This document shows positions 19,425-29,083 of a stretch of DNA of 64,000 nt, piece by piece. Every line of letters starts with the position of its first letter. Position 1 is the stretch's first letter. A program made the translations under genes and the position numbers. Origin of the DNA: an uncultured Alphaproteobacteria bacterium (lineage in GTDB: Bacteria; Pseudomonadota; Alphaproteobacteria; Micavibrionales; UBA1664). The stretch is from the NCBI GenBank assembly GCA_943789475.1, contig CALSUG010000001.1, positions 62,001 through 126,000 of the forward strand, in the 5' to 3' direction. The notes beneath the pieces are model-generated. The model did no database searches, was not told the DNA's origin, and was given only the letters and a program-made list of their open reading frames with translations.

Positions 19425-19760
19425 CTAATCCCCCTCGCCCTCCTCTGGGCTAAAGAGATCCATTTTATCTTTTTTATCTTTGAATTCTTCAGCCTCGGGT
19501 AACGCATCTTTTTTACGCGTTAGGACAGGCCATTTTTCGGCATAATCACGATTTAATTTCAAAAATTTATCTGCTTCTGGTTCACTATCCGGGATAATCG
19601 CATCAATTGGACATTCGGGTTCACACACACCGCAATCGATACATTCATCAGGGTGAATAACCAACATGTTTTCACCTTCGTAAAAACAATCTACGGGGCA
19701 TACCTCTACACAATCTGTGTATTTGCACTTAATACAAATGTCTGTAACAACAAACGTCAT
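19425..19760 (-). CDS. fdxA: 7Fe ferredoxin FdxA
   Basis: Small soluble electron carrier with one 3Fe-4S and one 4Fe-4S cluster. The N-terminal half has '[18 protein letters not shown]' and '[15 protein letters not shown]', with the alphaproteobacterial-type spacing of FdxA. The acidic C-terminal extension (about residues 80-111) is characteristic of the family. Its location near carD is a recurring alphaproteobacterial arrangement. It is separated from the upstream EamA gene by only three bases, suggesting joint transcription. Confidence 0.95.
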   Translation of the reverse strand: MTFVVTDICIKCKYTDCVEVCPVDCFYEGENMLVIHPDECIDCGVCEPECPIDAIIPDSEPEADKFLKLNRDYAEKWPVLTRKKDALPEAEEFKDKKDKMDLFSPEEGEGD

Positions 19761-19763
19761 TGT

Positions 19764-20771
19764 TTATTCCTTATTATTTTTCTGCACATTATCTACACCA
19801 TCAGATTTCCGTCGTCTAGGGGCTGGTGTATTTAAATCCGCCTCTGTTGGACGAATAGGTGTCAAACCATACATACTCAATCGTGCATTTCTTCCTTTAT
19901 GAATCACCTCGCGGTATAAAACAACCAATCCACCTGTGATGATAATCGCACTACCAATCCAAACATTCCATGTTGGGATATGCGCCCAAAATATCACATC
20001 AAATCCAATTGAAAATACAATAGACGCATAAGAAAACACACTAACATACGCCGCAGGTGCGGCCGCGTATGCCTTTGTTAAAAAATATTGTGCAATACCG
20101 CCCAATATTCCAACCATCAATAATGCATAAAAAACCCACACACTCACAATTGGTTGCCAGAAAAATGGACAAAGAATAAGCGCCGTTACAATCCCACAAA
20201 TAGTAAAGTAAAAAACAATCGTTAATGAATGCTCTGTGTCCCCCATACGGCGTACCAATATGGCGGCAATCGCGGCTAACAAAGCCGCAAACAATGCAAT
20301 AAAAGATCCTAAAATCTCTGTATTACCCGATGGATTGGCAATAATAATAACACCGATCAATCCAACGCCAACCGCGCTCCATCGCCAAGGCCCAACCTTT
20401 TCCTTTAAAAAAGGAACGGATAACGCTGTTAATATTAATGGTGATGCAAAATGAAGCGCCGTTGCATCACCCAATGGCAACATTTTAAAGGATAGGAAGA
20501 AACAAGCCATGGCCGAAATTCCAACCAACCCACGTGCTATATGCGAGAAAGGGCGCGCAGTCATCAATAATTTTTGACTATCGATATAACGACTGACCAA
20601 TAATAATACGACTGGAAGAGCCAACAAATTTCGAAATAAAATGATCTGCGTAATATGCACTCCACTTTCGGCCGCATATTTCACCGCTAAATTCATAAAC
20701 GAGAACAGAATCGTCGAAATAATTGCAAAAATAAATACCTGACCTGGATTTTTAACGGCTGTTTCTGACAT
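19764..20771 (-). CDS. EamA/DMT-family transporter
   Basis: Inner-membrane exporter-like protein with about ten helices and two EamA repeats; typical segments are 'ISTILFSFMNLAVKYAAESG', 'ATALHFASPLILTALSVPFL' and the second-repeat equivalent near 'AYAAAPAAYVSVFSYASIVF'. Such proteins export metabolites or amino acids, but the substrate is unknown. A cytoplasmic charged tail (about 40 residues) follows the last helix. It precedes fdxA on the same strand. Confidence 0.88.
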   Translation of the reverse strand: MSETAVKNPGQVFIFAIISTILFSFMNLAVKYAAESGVHITQIILFRNLLALPVVLLLVSRYIDSQKLLMTARPFSHIARGLVGISAMACFFLSFKMLPLGDATALHFASPLILTALSVPFLKEKVGPWRWSAVGVGLIGVIIIANPSGNTEILGSFIALFAALLAAIAAILVRRMGDTEHSLTIVFYFTICGIVTALILCPFFWQPIVSVWVFYALLMVGILGGIAQYFLTKAYAAAPAAYVSVFSYASIVFSIGFDVIFWAHIPTWNVWIGSAIIITGGLVVLYREVIHKGRNARLSMYGLTPIRPTEADLNTPAPRRRKSDGVDNVQKNNKE

Positions 20772-21097
20772 TACAATGTAACTTTTCGTGTTGTATGTAT
20801 GAGCGTGAAAGATAGAGTACGACTTAAAAAATTTAATAGCAACGATCTAAAAAAACTTATTTTTCATTACCATAATAACAATAGTTGATTTTTCGTTAAT
20901 TTTTTGTTATAGTACTTTCAGATTGAGTATCGAAATAGGCGAAGATTAGAAAATTAAACACGCTATTTCATATCATATTGATTAAAGCAGACAGAAATGA
21001 ACTGTAAATTTGGAACGGGTTTTGCAAATGCCCGCCCCGCACGAAGGATCGCGTGGTGATGTTGCATCAATATAGTAGATAAAGGAACGAAGAAGAC
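20772..21097. other. Intergenic region between EamA transporter and carD (326 bp)
   Basis: No gene recognised. It holds a strong predicted promoter (20885-20913) and a roughly 180-base carD leader. The leader contains a possible hairpin, CGGGTTTTGCAAATGCCCG at about 21018-21036, followed by a GC-rich stretch. The 100 bp nearest the EamA start are AT-rich and presumably carry that gene's promoter on the minus strand. Confidence 0.5.
20885..20913 (+). promoter_or_regulatory. Sigma-70-type promoter of carD
   Basis: TTGATT (20885-20890), 17-bp spacer, TATAGT (20908-20913). A transcript from about 20920 would have a long leader (about 180 nt) before carD. Confidence 0.6.
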
Positions 21098-21613
21098 ATG
21101 AGTAAAAAACCAGCAAACGATACATTGAACTTTAAACAAGGTGATGCGGTTGTATATCCAGCCCACGGCGTTGGACAAATCGAAGGTATCGAAACACACA
21201 AAATTGGTGATATCGAGGTTTCTCTTTATTCTATCGCGTTTGACCGTGACCGTATGCGTTTAAAAATCCCTGTTCAAAAGGCAGAAGAATCTGGCCTACG
21301 TGCATTATGCTCAAACAACCGAATGGATGATGCGTTAACAACTTTGCAAGGTAAGGCAAAGGCAAAACGCGCAATGTGGTCACGCCGTGCACAAGAATAC
21401 GAAACAAAAATTAATTCTGGTGATCCAGTATCAATCGCCGAAGTTCTTCGTGACCTTCGTCGTCCAAAAGATGATACAGAGCAATCATATTCAGAACGTC
21501 AAATTTACCAATCAGCACTAGAGCGTCTAGCACGTGAAGTTGCAGCGATTGAAAAAACATCTGAAGATGAAGCCGCAACAAAATTAGAAGATGTTTTGGC
21601 ACAAGCAGCCTAA
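21098..21613 (+). CDS. carD: CarD family transcriptional regulator
   Basis: RNA-polymerase-binding regulator that stabilises open complexes. The N-terminal RID/Tudor-like domain has the signature 'GDAVVYPAHGVGQIEGIE' followed by 'LKIPVQKAEESGLRAL'; the C-terminal helical domain follows ('KRAMWSRRAQEYETKINSGD', 'SERQIYQSALERLAREVAA'). Length of 171 aa is standard for alphaproteobacteria. AAGGAACGAAGA precedes the ATG. A strong terminator ends the unit. Confidence 0.95.
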   Translation: MSKKPANDTLNFKQGDAVVYPAHGVGQIEGIETHKIGDIEVSLYSIAFDRDRMRLKIPVQKAEESGLRALCSNNRMDDALTTLQGKAKAKRAMWSRRAQEYETKINSGDPVSIAEVLRDLRRPKDDTEQSYSERQIYQSALERLAREVAAIEKTSEDEAATKLEDVLAQAA

Positions 21614-21635
21614 TAAGGAACAAACATTCAATATC

Positions 21636-21661
21636 AAAACCACCTTCGGGTGGTTTTTTTA
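21636..21661 (+). terminator. Intrinsic terminator after carD
   Basis: AAAACCACC and GGTGGTTTT pair around a TTCG tetraloop and are followed by a T7 run. Confidence 0.9.
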
Positions 21662-21786
21662 TGCCTGTGAATAATTATTTCTAACATATTGTAACTATTC
21701 ACGATTCACAAAAATGCCCGATTTAGGTAGAATTAACATACGATGTGATTCGCATCATTCTTTTACCGCCTTATTCAGGGACATCA

Positions 21787-22644
21787 ATGACACAAAAAAA
21801 TTTATTCAGCCGCGCTCAAAAATCAATCGATTGCAGATTTGCATCACTTGGCGCCCCTGAACGAATTTTCGCAATTCCCTCTATCCACGGTAATATTCAA
21901 AAACTTCACGCCCTTCACGAAAGTATATTCAATCAATTTCGTCCTGGCGATCGCCTTGTTTACTTAGGTAATTACACAGGATACGGACAATATTCACGCC
22001 AAACGGTTGATTCAATTTTAACCTTCCGCCGCTGTCTATTATCCATCCCAGGCGTTATGCCATCTGACATTGTTTACCTACGCGGAACACAAGAAGAAAT
22101 GTGGCAAAAATTAATGCAATTACAATTTGCACCAAATCCAGCCATCGTTTTGGAATGGATGATGGATAAAGGTTTAGCTCAAACAATGGAATCCTATGGT
22201 TTGGACATTAACGAGGCAAAACGTGTATCACGCGAAGGCGTTATTCGCCTATCCCGCTGGACAGAAAATGCACGTCAGGCCGTATATTCGAACGCAGGAC
22301 ATGATGTTTTCACATCACAATACAAACGCGCGGCCTATACCGATTGCACATTCACACAAACCAACACATGCTCCCCCCTCCTTTTTGTTAACGCGGGGAT
22401 AGATGCGACAAGGTCTTTAGAAGACCAAGGTGATTGTTTTTGGTGGGGACACGCACATTTCAAATCAATGAAATTTCCCTACAATCCATATCAACGTGTT
22501 TTCCGTGGATTTGATCCTGACAATGGTGGTTTGGATGAAAGCCATGTCCACGCAACATTAGATAATAATTCAGGCCGTGGTGGCGACCTTGTTTATGCTG
22601 AAATCAATCATGTTGGCGACATCATGAATGTTGTTGGTGTATAG
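21787..22644 (+). CDS. Calcineurin-like phosphoesterase fold, apparently inactive
   Basis: The fold of serine/threonine phosphatase-like metallophosphoesterases is recognisable, but the metal-binding motifs are altered. Where active relatives have GDIHG there is 'IPSIHGN' (residues 31-36), GDYxDRG is 'GNYTGYG' (61-67), GNHE is 'GTQEE' (100-104), and the late His of 'VHAG' is Asn ('FVNAG'). Thus most metal ligands are missing and catalysis is unlikely. The start chosen (MTQKNLFSR) has AGGGAC upstream; an earlier frame start at 21745 is less likely. The frame is intact with no decay, which argues for a retained non-catalytic role. Confidence 0.65.
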   Translation: MTQKNLFSRAQKSIDCRFASLGAPERIFAIPSIHGNIQKLHALHESIFNQFRPGDRLVYLGNYTGYGQYSRQTVDSILTFRRCLLSIPGVMPSDIVYLRGTQEEMWQKLMQLQFAPNPAIVLEWMMDKGLAQTMESYGLDINEAKRVSREGVIRLSRWTENARQAVYSNAGHDVFTSQYKRAAYTDCTFTQTNTCSPLLFVNAGIDATRSLEDQGDCFWWGHAHFKSMKFPYNPYQRVFRGFDPDNGGLDESHVHATLDNNSGRGGDLVYAEINHVGDIMNVVGV

Positions 22645-23287
22645 CCTTATTTTTAGGCTGTGAAACATCCGCATCACGAATATAAAACGCATCTGGTTTT
22701 ATTGTTTTTATAGCGCCTGATTGAATAGCCGCAATGACATCATCAATAGAAATCATATCTTGCTGTTGAATTTCTTGCGTCAAATTTGATATCTCACTCA
22801 TCAAACGATCAACCGCATCCCCTGTGATTACACAATCAGGATATTTTTCGAGCATGCCCGCAACATCATTCGCAGATACACTTTGCGGATCATTCAATGC
22901 ATCATAATTTTTATCAAACACTTGTACGTAAAAATCAGATCGTTTTGTTTCCACCACAACACATCGGTCTTTATCACTTTTTACATTTGCAGAAAAAGCC
23001 TGAAAACTGGTTATGCCGTGAACAGGAATTCCAAGTGAAAAACCGATAAAACGTGCAACGCTCAATCCAACGCGCAAACCTGTAAATGATCCAGGCCCTA
23101 CACTTACATACACATTTTCAATATCTTGCGGTTTTTTACCGATACTTTGCATCAAATCTTCATAAAGCGGTAAAATTGCCTCGGCATGGCCGCGTTCGAT
23201 CGACTCTTGCACACTTGCCCAAATATTATCTTGGTCAAACAATGCAATATTGCATCCCTTTACGGCGGTATCGATATAGATATTCAT
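22622..23287 (-). CDS. tsaB: tRNA threonylcarbamoyladenosine biosynthesis protein TsaB
   Basis: Partner of TsaD in t6A formation at position 37 of ANN-decoding tRNAs. The N-terminal 'YIDTAVKGCNIALFD' and 'SVGPGSFTGLRVGLSVAR' are hallmark TsaB motifs in the ASKHA fold. At 221 aa it is normal. The 3' end overlaps the convergent phosphoesterase-like gene by 23 bases. It starts directly after the NifU-like gene on the same strand. MtaB elsewhere in the window acts on t6A, the product of this pathway. Confidence 0.94.
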   Translation of the reverse strand: MNIYIDTAVKGCNIALFDQDNIWASVQESIERGHAEAILPLYEDLMQSIGKKPQDIENVYVSVGPGSFTGLRVGLSVARFIGFSLGIPVHGITSFQAFSANVKSDKDRCVVVETKRSDFYVQVFDKNYDALNDPQSVSANDVAGMLEKYPDCVITGDAVDRLMSEISNLTQEIQQQDMISIDDVIAAIQSGAIKTIKPDAFYIRDADVSQPKNKAIHQQHS

Positions 23288-23842
23288 TTACAAAATTTGA
23301 CGAACTTCTTCGACTTCGGGAATGAAATGTTTCATCATATTTTCAATTCCATCTTTCAACGTTAATGTCGCCGATGGACATCCCGCACATGCGCCGCGCA
23401 TATGAAGATACAATATACCATCTTCAAATCGGTCGAAAACGATATCACCACCATCATTTGCAACCGCGGGACGAATACGATCATCCAAAATTTCAATAAT
23501 TTGTGCGACAACAGGATCATTTTCTTGTGCATTTACACGTTGTTGGACTGCGCTCTCATCCACAACTGGCATACCGCTCATCGCATGATCCATAATTGCG
23601 GCCAAAACGCGTGGTTTAATCAATGCCCAATCAGACGTTTCATCCTTTGTCACACTGACAAAATCACGTCCCAAATACACGCCGGTCACATCACCAATTT
23701 CAAACAACATTTTACCAAGGGGCGATACCGCCATGGCTTCTTCTGGCGTTCTAAAATCAAATGTCCCATTTGGTGATACTTCGTTACCTGGAATGAACTT
23801 CACCGCATTTGGGTTTGGTGTGCTTTCAGTTTGTATAAACAT
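23288..23842 (-). CDS. NifU-family Fe-S scaffold/carrier protein
   Basis: N-terminal Nfu domain ('TESTPNPNAVKFIPGNEV', about residues 5-95) and C-terminal NifU domain with 'NDGGDIVFDRFEDGILYLHM' and the cluster-binding CAGCP (CxxC). This two-domain form is the alphaproteobacterial/mitochondrial NFU1 type, which delivers 4Fe-4S clusters to target enzymes. Located directly upstream of tsaB without a gap; the order nfu-tsaB is common in alphaproteobacteria. Confidence 0.94.
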   Translation of the reverse strand: MFIQTESTPNPNAVKFIPGNEVSPNGTFDFRTPEEAMAVSPLGKMLFEIGDVTGVYLGRDFVSVTKDETSDWALIKPRVLAAIMDHAMSGMPVVDESAVQQRVNAQENDPVVAQIIEILDDRIRPAVANDGGDIVFDRFEDGILYLHMRGACAGCPSATLTLKDGIENMMKHFIPEVEEVRQIL

Positions 23843-23871
23843 TTCTTATCCTTATATTCTCAAAAAAGACG

Positions 23872-25062
23872 TTACTCTTCTTCATCCATCATTTCAAGCG
23901 CAGCAATGGCAGGAAGATCTTTTCCTTCCAACCATTCTAAAAATGCGCCGCCCGCAGTTGAAACATATGTCATATCATCAACAACACCTGCATGTGCCAA
24001 TGCGGAAACAGTATCACCGCCACCTGCAATCACTTTTAAATCACCTGATTTAACCTTAGCCGCGGCATATTGTGCGATTGCGTTTGTTCCCTCGTCAAAT
24101 GGCGACATTTCAAAAACGCCTAATGGACCATTCCACACAATTGTTTTTGCATGACCCAAAATCCCTTTAATCGATTCAATTGATTGCGCACCAATATCCA
24201 AAATCATTCGATCCGATGGCACTGCGGTCACAGATACCTCATCATAAGTTGTACCTGCTTTAAATTCTACTGCTGCCTTTGCATCACTGGGCAAAAATAT
24301 TGCACATCCACTTTCTTCCGCCTTTTCAAAAATAGTGATCGCCTGATCCTTCATATCCTTTTCACACAATGATGCACCTAAATCACATCCCGCTGCATGT
24401 AAAAATGTATTCGCCATTCCACCACCGAGGATCAAAACATCCACACGAGATACAAGATTGTTTAACACATCCAGTTTTGTTGAAATTTTGGCACCACCAA
24501 CAATGGCAACCACAGGACGTTCTGGTTCACCCAATGCCATTTCTAATGCGTCCAATTCACGTTGTAATGCACGACCGGCATAGGCTGGTAAAGCGTGCGC
24601 CAATCCTTCTGTTGATGCATGCGCACGGTGTGACGCGGAAAAGGCATCATTCACAAATACGTCCCCTGCTCCACCAGCCAGTTTCGCAACAAATTCAGGA
24701 TCACACGCCTCTTCCCCCTCATAAAAACGAACATTTTCCATCAGGGTAATTTCACCATCGGAAAGTTCCGGATCACACAAGCAATCATCCGAGAATAATA
24801 CAGGAACACCCCATTGTTTTTCCAATACAGATGGTAAAAATGATAATGAATAATCCAAATCACATGTGCCCTTTGGGCGGCCAAAATGTGATAAAATCGC
24901 AACCTTTGCACCTTTATCACGTAATTCAACAACTGTGTCTTTGACACGATCAATACGCGTTGTGTCCGTTACGTTACCCGCCTCATCCACAGGAACGTTC
25001 AGGTCAAATCGGCACAAGACCAACTTACCCTTAACATCTTTTAAATCATCTAATGTCTTCAT
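23872..25062 (-). CDS. pgk: Phosphoglycerate kinase
   Basis: Glycolytic enzyme converting 1,3-bisphosphoglycerate and ADP to 3-phosphoglycerate and ATP. N-terminal substrate motif 'LCRFDLNVPVDEAGNVTD', 'ILSHFGRPKG' and C-terminal nucleotide motif 'VIAGGGDTVSALAHAG' are all present. Length of 396 aa is standard. No gap or tpi neighbours are visible in the window; it sits between the YceD gene and the NifU-like gene on the same strand. Confidence 0.97.
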   Translation of the reverse strand: MKTLDDLKDVKGKLVLCRFDLNVPVDEAGNVTDTTRIDRVKDTVVELRDKGAKVAILSHFGRPKGTCDLDYSLSFLPSVLEKQWGVPVLFSDDCLCDPELSDGEITLMENVRFYEGEEACDPEFVAKLAGGAGDVFVNDAFSASHRAHASTEGLAHALPAYAGRALQRELDALEMALGEPERPVVAIVGGAKISTKLDVLNNLVSRVDVLILGGGMANTFLHAAGCDLGASLCEKDMKDQAITIFEKAEESGCAIFLPSDAKAAVEFKAGTTYDEVSVTAVPSDRMILDIGAQSIESIKGILGHAKTIVWNGPLGVFEMSPFDEGTNAIAQYAAAKVKSGDLKVIAGGGDTVSALAHAGVVDDMTYVSTAGGAFLEWLEGKDLPAIAALEMMDEEE

Positions 25063-25070
25063 TATATCTC

Positions 25071-25634
25071 TTATTTTTCTGTTTTTAATTCAGCTAATTT
25101 TGCAAATGGGTTTGGTTTTGCGTCTTCTGGTTTCACCTCGATATAATCGGTTCCTGCCTGTTTTTCAGCGTCTGTTTTTGGATAGTCATCAATGCCCAAA
25201 GCAAAAAATTGAACCGCGACTTCTCCAAAATCAATGACACCATCGACAATCATTTCTGGATCATCTTTTTCATCCTTGATTTCGTGTTCTTCTTCGTCAT
25301 CACCTTCACGTTTTTGTTTTTCTTTTTCAAACGATTTTACATGTTGGCTATCGGCGAACCATGTATCGATATTTTGTAAAATTGTCGATTGAATAGCATC
25401 ACCGCTAATGACGGATTCTTGTGTCACATCACCACTCACCTGCCCACTAAGGTGATATGTTACACGATCGGCCATCCGCGTGGCCTTTACATGTGCCTCA
25501 ATCTTATCCACAGACACAACGTTTAATCGTTTGGCAAGGTTTGCGCACTCATCTTGTGTTGCAACAATATCTTCGGCCTTACCTTTACGATCGATATGTT
25601 CGATTCTGACTTCACGTGAAAACTCGTAATCCAT
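25071..25634 (-). CDS. YceD/DUF177 family protein
   Basis: Family linked to 23S rRNA accumulation in bacteria and plastids. The N-terminal 'EFSREVRIEHIDRKGK' and the C-terminal 'DGVIDFGEVAVQFFALGIDD' and 'NPFAKLAEL' are typical for alphaproteobacterial members. A highly acidic insert (about residues 105-127) is unusual in density but not in position. The start abuts the end of the CBP3-like gene (one-base overlap), the usual alphaproteobacterial order, although rpmF and plsX do not follow here. Confidence 0.88.
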   Translation of the reverse strand: MDYEFSREVRIEHIDRKGKAEDIVATQDECANLAKRLNVVSVDKIEAHVKATRMADRVTYHLSGQVSGDVTQESVISGDAIQSTILQNIDTWFADSQHVKSFEKEKQKREGDDEEEHEIKDEKDDPEMIVDGVIDFGEVAVQFFALGIDDYPKTDAEKQAGTDYIEVKPEDAKPNPFAKLAELKTEK

Positions 25635-26062
25635 TAAAACAATTCCTCAATATATTTTTTAAATTCTGGTGACATTTGCGTGTCATCATTAAACACGTTG
25701 CGTGACGCAATCATGGCATGATCGGCATTTGCCGCCGCATGTGCCTGAATAACACCGTTAAAATCTTTCATATATTTTTTCATCTTCTTTGGCACGGCCA
25801 AATCACCCACGCCAATTTCACGAAATGACAATTCAATATCCAAAAATATCTTATCAAACAACGCTTGAGATTTTGCCCCCTCACCTTGTGTTGAATATTG
25901 CGCAAAATAAGGTGCGGCGTGCAATGCAATCATCTGAAATCGCATTGCAGGATTATCCTCAACACCATAATCGGTATATAATTTTACATCACGCGCGCGC
26001 GCAACGATGTCTTCGTACACATCAATAATATTATCTTTTTTTCGTTTAAACAGTGAAAACAT
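25634..26062 (-). CDS. CBP3-like ubiquinol-cytochrome c chaperone family protein
   Basis: Homologue of the mitochondrial CBP3 chaperone needed for cytochrome b / bc1 assembly. The core 'MRFQMIALHAAPYF' and 'DLAVPKKMKKYMKDFNGV' match the family. At 142 aa it is somewhat shorter than many members (about 180). It is divergent from bamE across 48 bases and overlaps the YceD gene by one base. This implies an aerobic respiratory chain with a bc1 complex. Confidence 0.85.
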   Translation of the reverse strand: MFSLFKRKKDNIIDVYEDIVARARDVKLYTDYGVEDNPAMRFQMIALHAAPYFAQYSTQGEGAKSQALFDKIFLDIELSFREIGVGDLAVPKKMKKYMKDFNGVIQAHAAANADHAMIASRNVFNDDTQMSPEFKKYIEELF

Positions 26063-26110
26063 ATTTCTTATCTCTTTTCTTCTTCTTATATAATCATTAA
26101 TATCACTGAT

Positions 26111-26533
26111 ATGAAGAAATTTTTAGCCCTAAGCCTATTTTGTACACTCCTAAGCGCATGCACGCCAACAACCGCTACACGTGGGAATTACCTCATCGAT
26201 GAAGATGTTAATTCATTACAAGCGGGACTATCAACGCAAAATGATGTTTTGAACTTGCTTGGCACCCCAACATCAAGTGCAGTTTTCGACAACACAACAT
26301 GGTATTATGTAGGGTTAAAGACAGAAAAAGAAAGCTTTTTCGACGAAAAAGTGACCGACCGCAAAGTGTACAAAATTGCCTTTGATGACACCGGCGTTAT
26401 CAGCATGATTAAACGCGTCGAAGGCGAAAACTTGGACGTTCCATTGGCATCACGCACAACCCCTACATCAGGTAACGAAATCACCTTTATCCAACAAGTT
26501 CTTGGTAATGTTGGAAAATATAATCAAAAGTAA
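26111..26533 (+). CDS. bamE: Outer membrane assembly lipoprotein BamE (SmpA/OmlA)
   Basis: Component of the BAM complex that folds outer-membrane proteins. Lipobox LLSAC places the lipidated Cys at residue 17; the SmpA/OmlA domain shows 'LQAGLSTQNDVLNLLGTPTS', 'WYYVGLKTE' and 'VYKIAFDDTG'. Divergent from the CBP3-like gene, an arrangement common in alphaproteobacteria. Confidence 0.93.
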   Translation: MKKFLALSLFCTLLSACTPTTATRGNYLIDEDVNSLQAGLSTQNDVLNLLGTPTSSAVFDNTTWYYVGLKTEKESFFDEKVTDRKVYKIAFDDTGVISMIKRVEGENLDVPLASRTTPTSGNEITFIQQVLGNVGKYNQK

Positions 26534-26544
26534 AAATGGAATAA

Positions 26545-28377
26545 TTACTGCTGTAAAAACCCGCCCGATTGCATCGACCACAACATTGCATAATGGCGGT
26601 CATTTTTGATCAATTCTTCGTGCGTACCATCCTCAACAATTTGGCCATCATCCATAACGATAATACGATCAAGGTGAGCAATAGTTGATAAACGGTGGGC
26701 AATCGCAATGACTGTCTTTCCCTCCATCAATGTTTTCAAACTATCTTGAATCGCCTTTTCGCTTTCACTATCAAGTGCCGATGTTGCCTCATCCAAAATC
26801 AAAATTGGTGCATCTTTCAATATCGCGCGAGCAATCGCAATGCGTTGACGTTGTCCACCAGAGAGTTTGACCCCGCGCTCACCAACCATCGTTTGATAAC
26901 CCTCTGGTAATTTTGAAATAAAATCATGTGCATGTGCCTTTTTCGCAGCCTCGATCACCTCGTCATCACTAGCATTCAATCGACCATAACGGATATTATC
27001 CATCAATGTACGGTGAAACATGTCTGTATGTTGTGGAATAATAGCAATTTGATCGCGAAGTGATGACCGAGAACAGTCATAAATATTTTGTTCACCAATT
27101 AATATTTCTCCTGATTGCGCATCAAACATACGAAACAAAAGTTGTGTAAGTGTTGTTTTCCCTGCACCACTTTGCCCAACAAGACCAATTTTTTGATCTC
27201 CTGATATATTTAAATTCATATCTTTAAAAACCGACGTGGTGTCATAGTTGAATGACACATTTTTTATTTTTATAGATCGATTTTTATTTATTTCTAAATT
27301 ATTTTTATTGTCATCATCTTTAAGAATTTTTCCAGATAATATCGCCTGCATTCCCTCTTGAACTTGACCAATATTTTCAAACATTCCCACCAACATGTCG
27401 GACACCCACCACGACATCTGCATAAGGCGAAGCATCATTGGTAAAACCATTGCAACCTCTCCCATGGTTAATTGCCCCTGTTGCCATTCCACAACACATA
27501 AATAAAAAACACCCCCTATAAACGCGGTAGAAAGAAGTTCTAACCACATATACATCTTGTTCATCGTATGCCATATCACAACACCAGATTGCGATGAAGT
27601 TTGCAAAGAATCTGTCAGCAATTTATCTTCATGCTTTCTACGGTTAAAGAATAAAACACCCATTATATTATTCAGGCTATCAACATATTTTCCGCGAACA
27701 ACAGACAAATCATCATACATAAGTGCCGACGATTTAATAATTTTTGGCACATAAAACAAACACATCAAAATATAGCCACTAAACCAAACCAATGTTGCAA
27801 TCAGAAAAGAAAGATCAACCATTGAAAAAAGAACCAATGACACGATAAACGTCATAAGAACGAAACCAAAACTCATAATGGTGTCAAAAACGATTTGAAT
27901 TAACGCATAAGGTGTTTCTAAAACTTTACTGGATAAGCGCCCTGCAAATTCATTCTGAAAAAATGCATAGTCATGCTTGTACATATAAAGTGATAGTTGT
28001 CGGCGTATCATATTCATAAATGGCATTCGTGTTTCCGCCATAAATGCCGTTGCAATACGGGCGGTCACGGGTTGTAATACTAGAAACAAAACAACGAATG
28101 CAGGTAATGCCCCTCCAAATGCGCTCCAGATGTCTTGTTTGTTTTCAATCGTTTGAAAACTATCGACAAGAACCTTGATGAAATAAGGACCTACAGCTTC
28201 TAAACCACTAGAAAACAGTTGTATCAAAGCCATAAAGAAAAAAGGCCATTTTGCCTGACGAACAAAAAACCATATAAATAACCACAAACCATTAGGGAGA
28301 TCTGATAAATCACAATCTTTTGGAAGTTGATCAACTTTTATGAGATCTTTGAAAGGATTAAACATGCCTACTGTCAT
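26545..28377 (-). CDS. ABC exporter, fused membrane and ATP-binding domains
   Basis: Half-transporter of 610 aa: six-helix type I exporter membrane domain (about residues 30-340) and an ATPase domain with Walker A '[13 protein letters not shown]', signature '[14 protein letters not shown]' and Walker B '[12 protein letters not shown]'. It should act as a homodimer, exporting a lipid, peptide or drug; the substrate cannot be called. The start could be at 28377 or at the Met four codons later. Convergent to bamE with only 11 bases between stops, and followed upstream by an unrelated hydrolase gene. Confidence 0.92.
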   Translation of the reverse strand: MTVGMFNPFKDLIKVDQLPKDCDLSDLPNGLWLFIWFFVRQAKWPFFFMALIQLFSSGLEAVGPYFIKVLVDSFQTIENKQDIWSAFGGALPAFVVLFLVLQPVTARIATAFMAETRMPFMNMIRRQLSLYMYKHDYAFFQNEFAGRLSSKVLETPYALIQIVFDTIMSFGFVLMTFIVSLVLFSMVDLSFLIATLVWFSGYILMCLFYVPKIIKSSALMYDDLSVVRGKYVDSLNNIMGVLFFNRRKHEDKLLTDSLQTSSQSGVVIWHTMNKMYMWLELLSTAFIGGVFYLCVVEWQQGQLTMGEVAMVLPMMLRLMQMSWWVSDMLVGMFENIGQVQEGMQAILSGKILKDDDNKNNLEINKNRSIKIKNVSFNYDTTSVFKDMNLNISGDQKIGLVGQSGAGKTTLTQLLFRMFDAQSGEILIGEQNIYDCSRSSLRDQIAIIPQHTDMFHRTLMDNIRYGRLNASDDEVIEAAKKAHAHDFISKLPEGYQTMVGERGVKLSGGQRQRIAIARAILKDAPILILDEATSALDSESEKAIQDSLKTLMEGKTVIAIAHRLSTIAHLDRIIVMDDGQIVEDGTHEELIKNDRHYAMLWSMQSGGFLQQ

Positions 28378-28396
28378 AGCAGGATGAGTTTAAGAA

Positions 28397-29080
28397 TTAA
28401 AGGTTAAACTCTTCACCAATGTTTGGAAGTTTAAGGTTTAATCCCACATCCTTGAATGTTTTAGACGCATTTTCATGTTCAATTGATATAGGTGGGAAGG
28501 TGTCAAAATGCATACCAATGACTTCTTTCGTGCCCACAAATTTCGCAGCCTTTGCCGCATCATCAATACCCATTGTAAAATGATCACCCAAACATAAGAA
28601 TGCAAAATCAATATGCGCCTCTTCGCCGATCAATTTCATGTCATAGTGAAGTGCCGTATCACCAGAATAATAGAATGATTGTTCCTTCCCACTCACAACA
28701 AACCCTGCAGGTTGTCCTGCATATGAACCATCCGGGAAGGATGATGTATGCACCGCATTTGTCATTTTGACCTTCACACCATCGCAATCAACAGTGCCAC
28801 CGTGGTTCATGGGAACACCATTTTCAATTCCCTTATCCCCATACCAATTGACGATTTCAAAATTTGAAATAATAGGTGCATTTGATTGTTTGGCTATCGT
28901 TTCGGCATCCAAAATGTGATCCTGATGTCCATGTGAAAGTAAAATAAAATCAGGATTAATCGTCGTAATATCAATATCACTTGCCAAATCATTGCCCGTA
29001 ATAAACGGATCAAACAATAATTTAACACCGTCAATTTTCACCATAAACGATGAATGACCGTAATACGTAATATTTGTCAT
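28397..29080 (-). CDS. UPF0173-type metallo-beta-lactamase-fold hydrolase
   Basis: Metal-dependent hydrolase of unknown substrate, 227 aa as usual for UPF0173. Metal ligands visible in 'GHSSFMVKIDG', 'LLSHGHQDHILD' (HxHxDH), 'NHGGTV', 'YSGDTALHYDM' and the late 'GMHFDTFPPI'. It lies three bases downstream of ftsY on the same strand. Confidence 0.9.
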   Translation of the reverse strand: MTNITYYGHSSFMVKIDGVKLLFDPFITGNDLASDIDITTINPDFILLSHGHQDHILDAETIAKQSNAPIISNFEIVNWYGDKGIENGVPMNHGGTVDCDGVKVKMTNAVHTSSFPDGSYAGQPAGFVVSGKEQSFYYSGDTALHYDMKLIGEEAHIDFAFLCLGDHFTMGIDDAAKAAKFVGTKEVIGMHFDTFPPISIEHENASKTFKDVGLNLKLPNIGEEFNL

Positions 29081-29083
29081 TTC

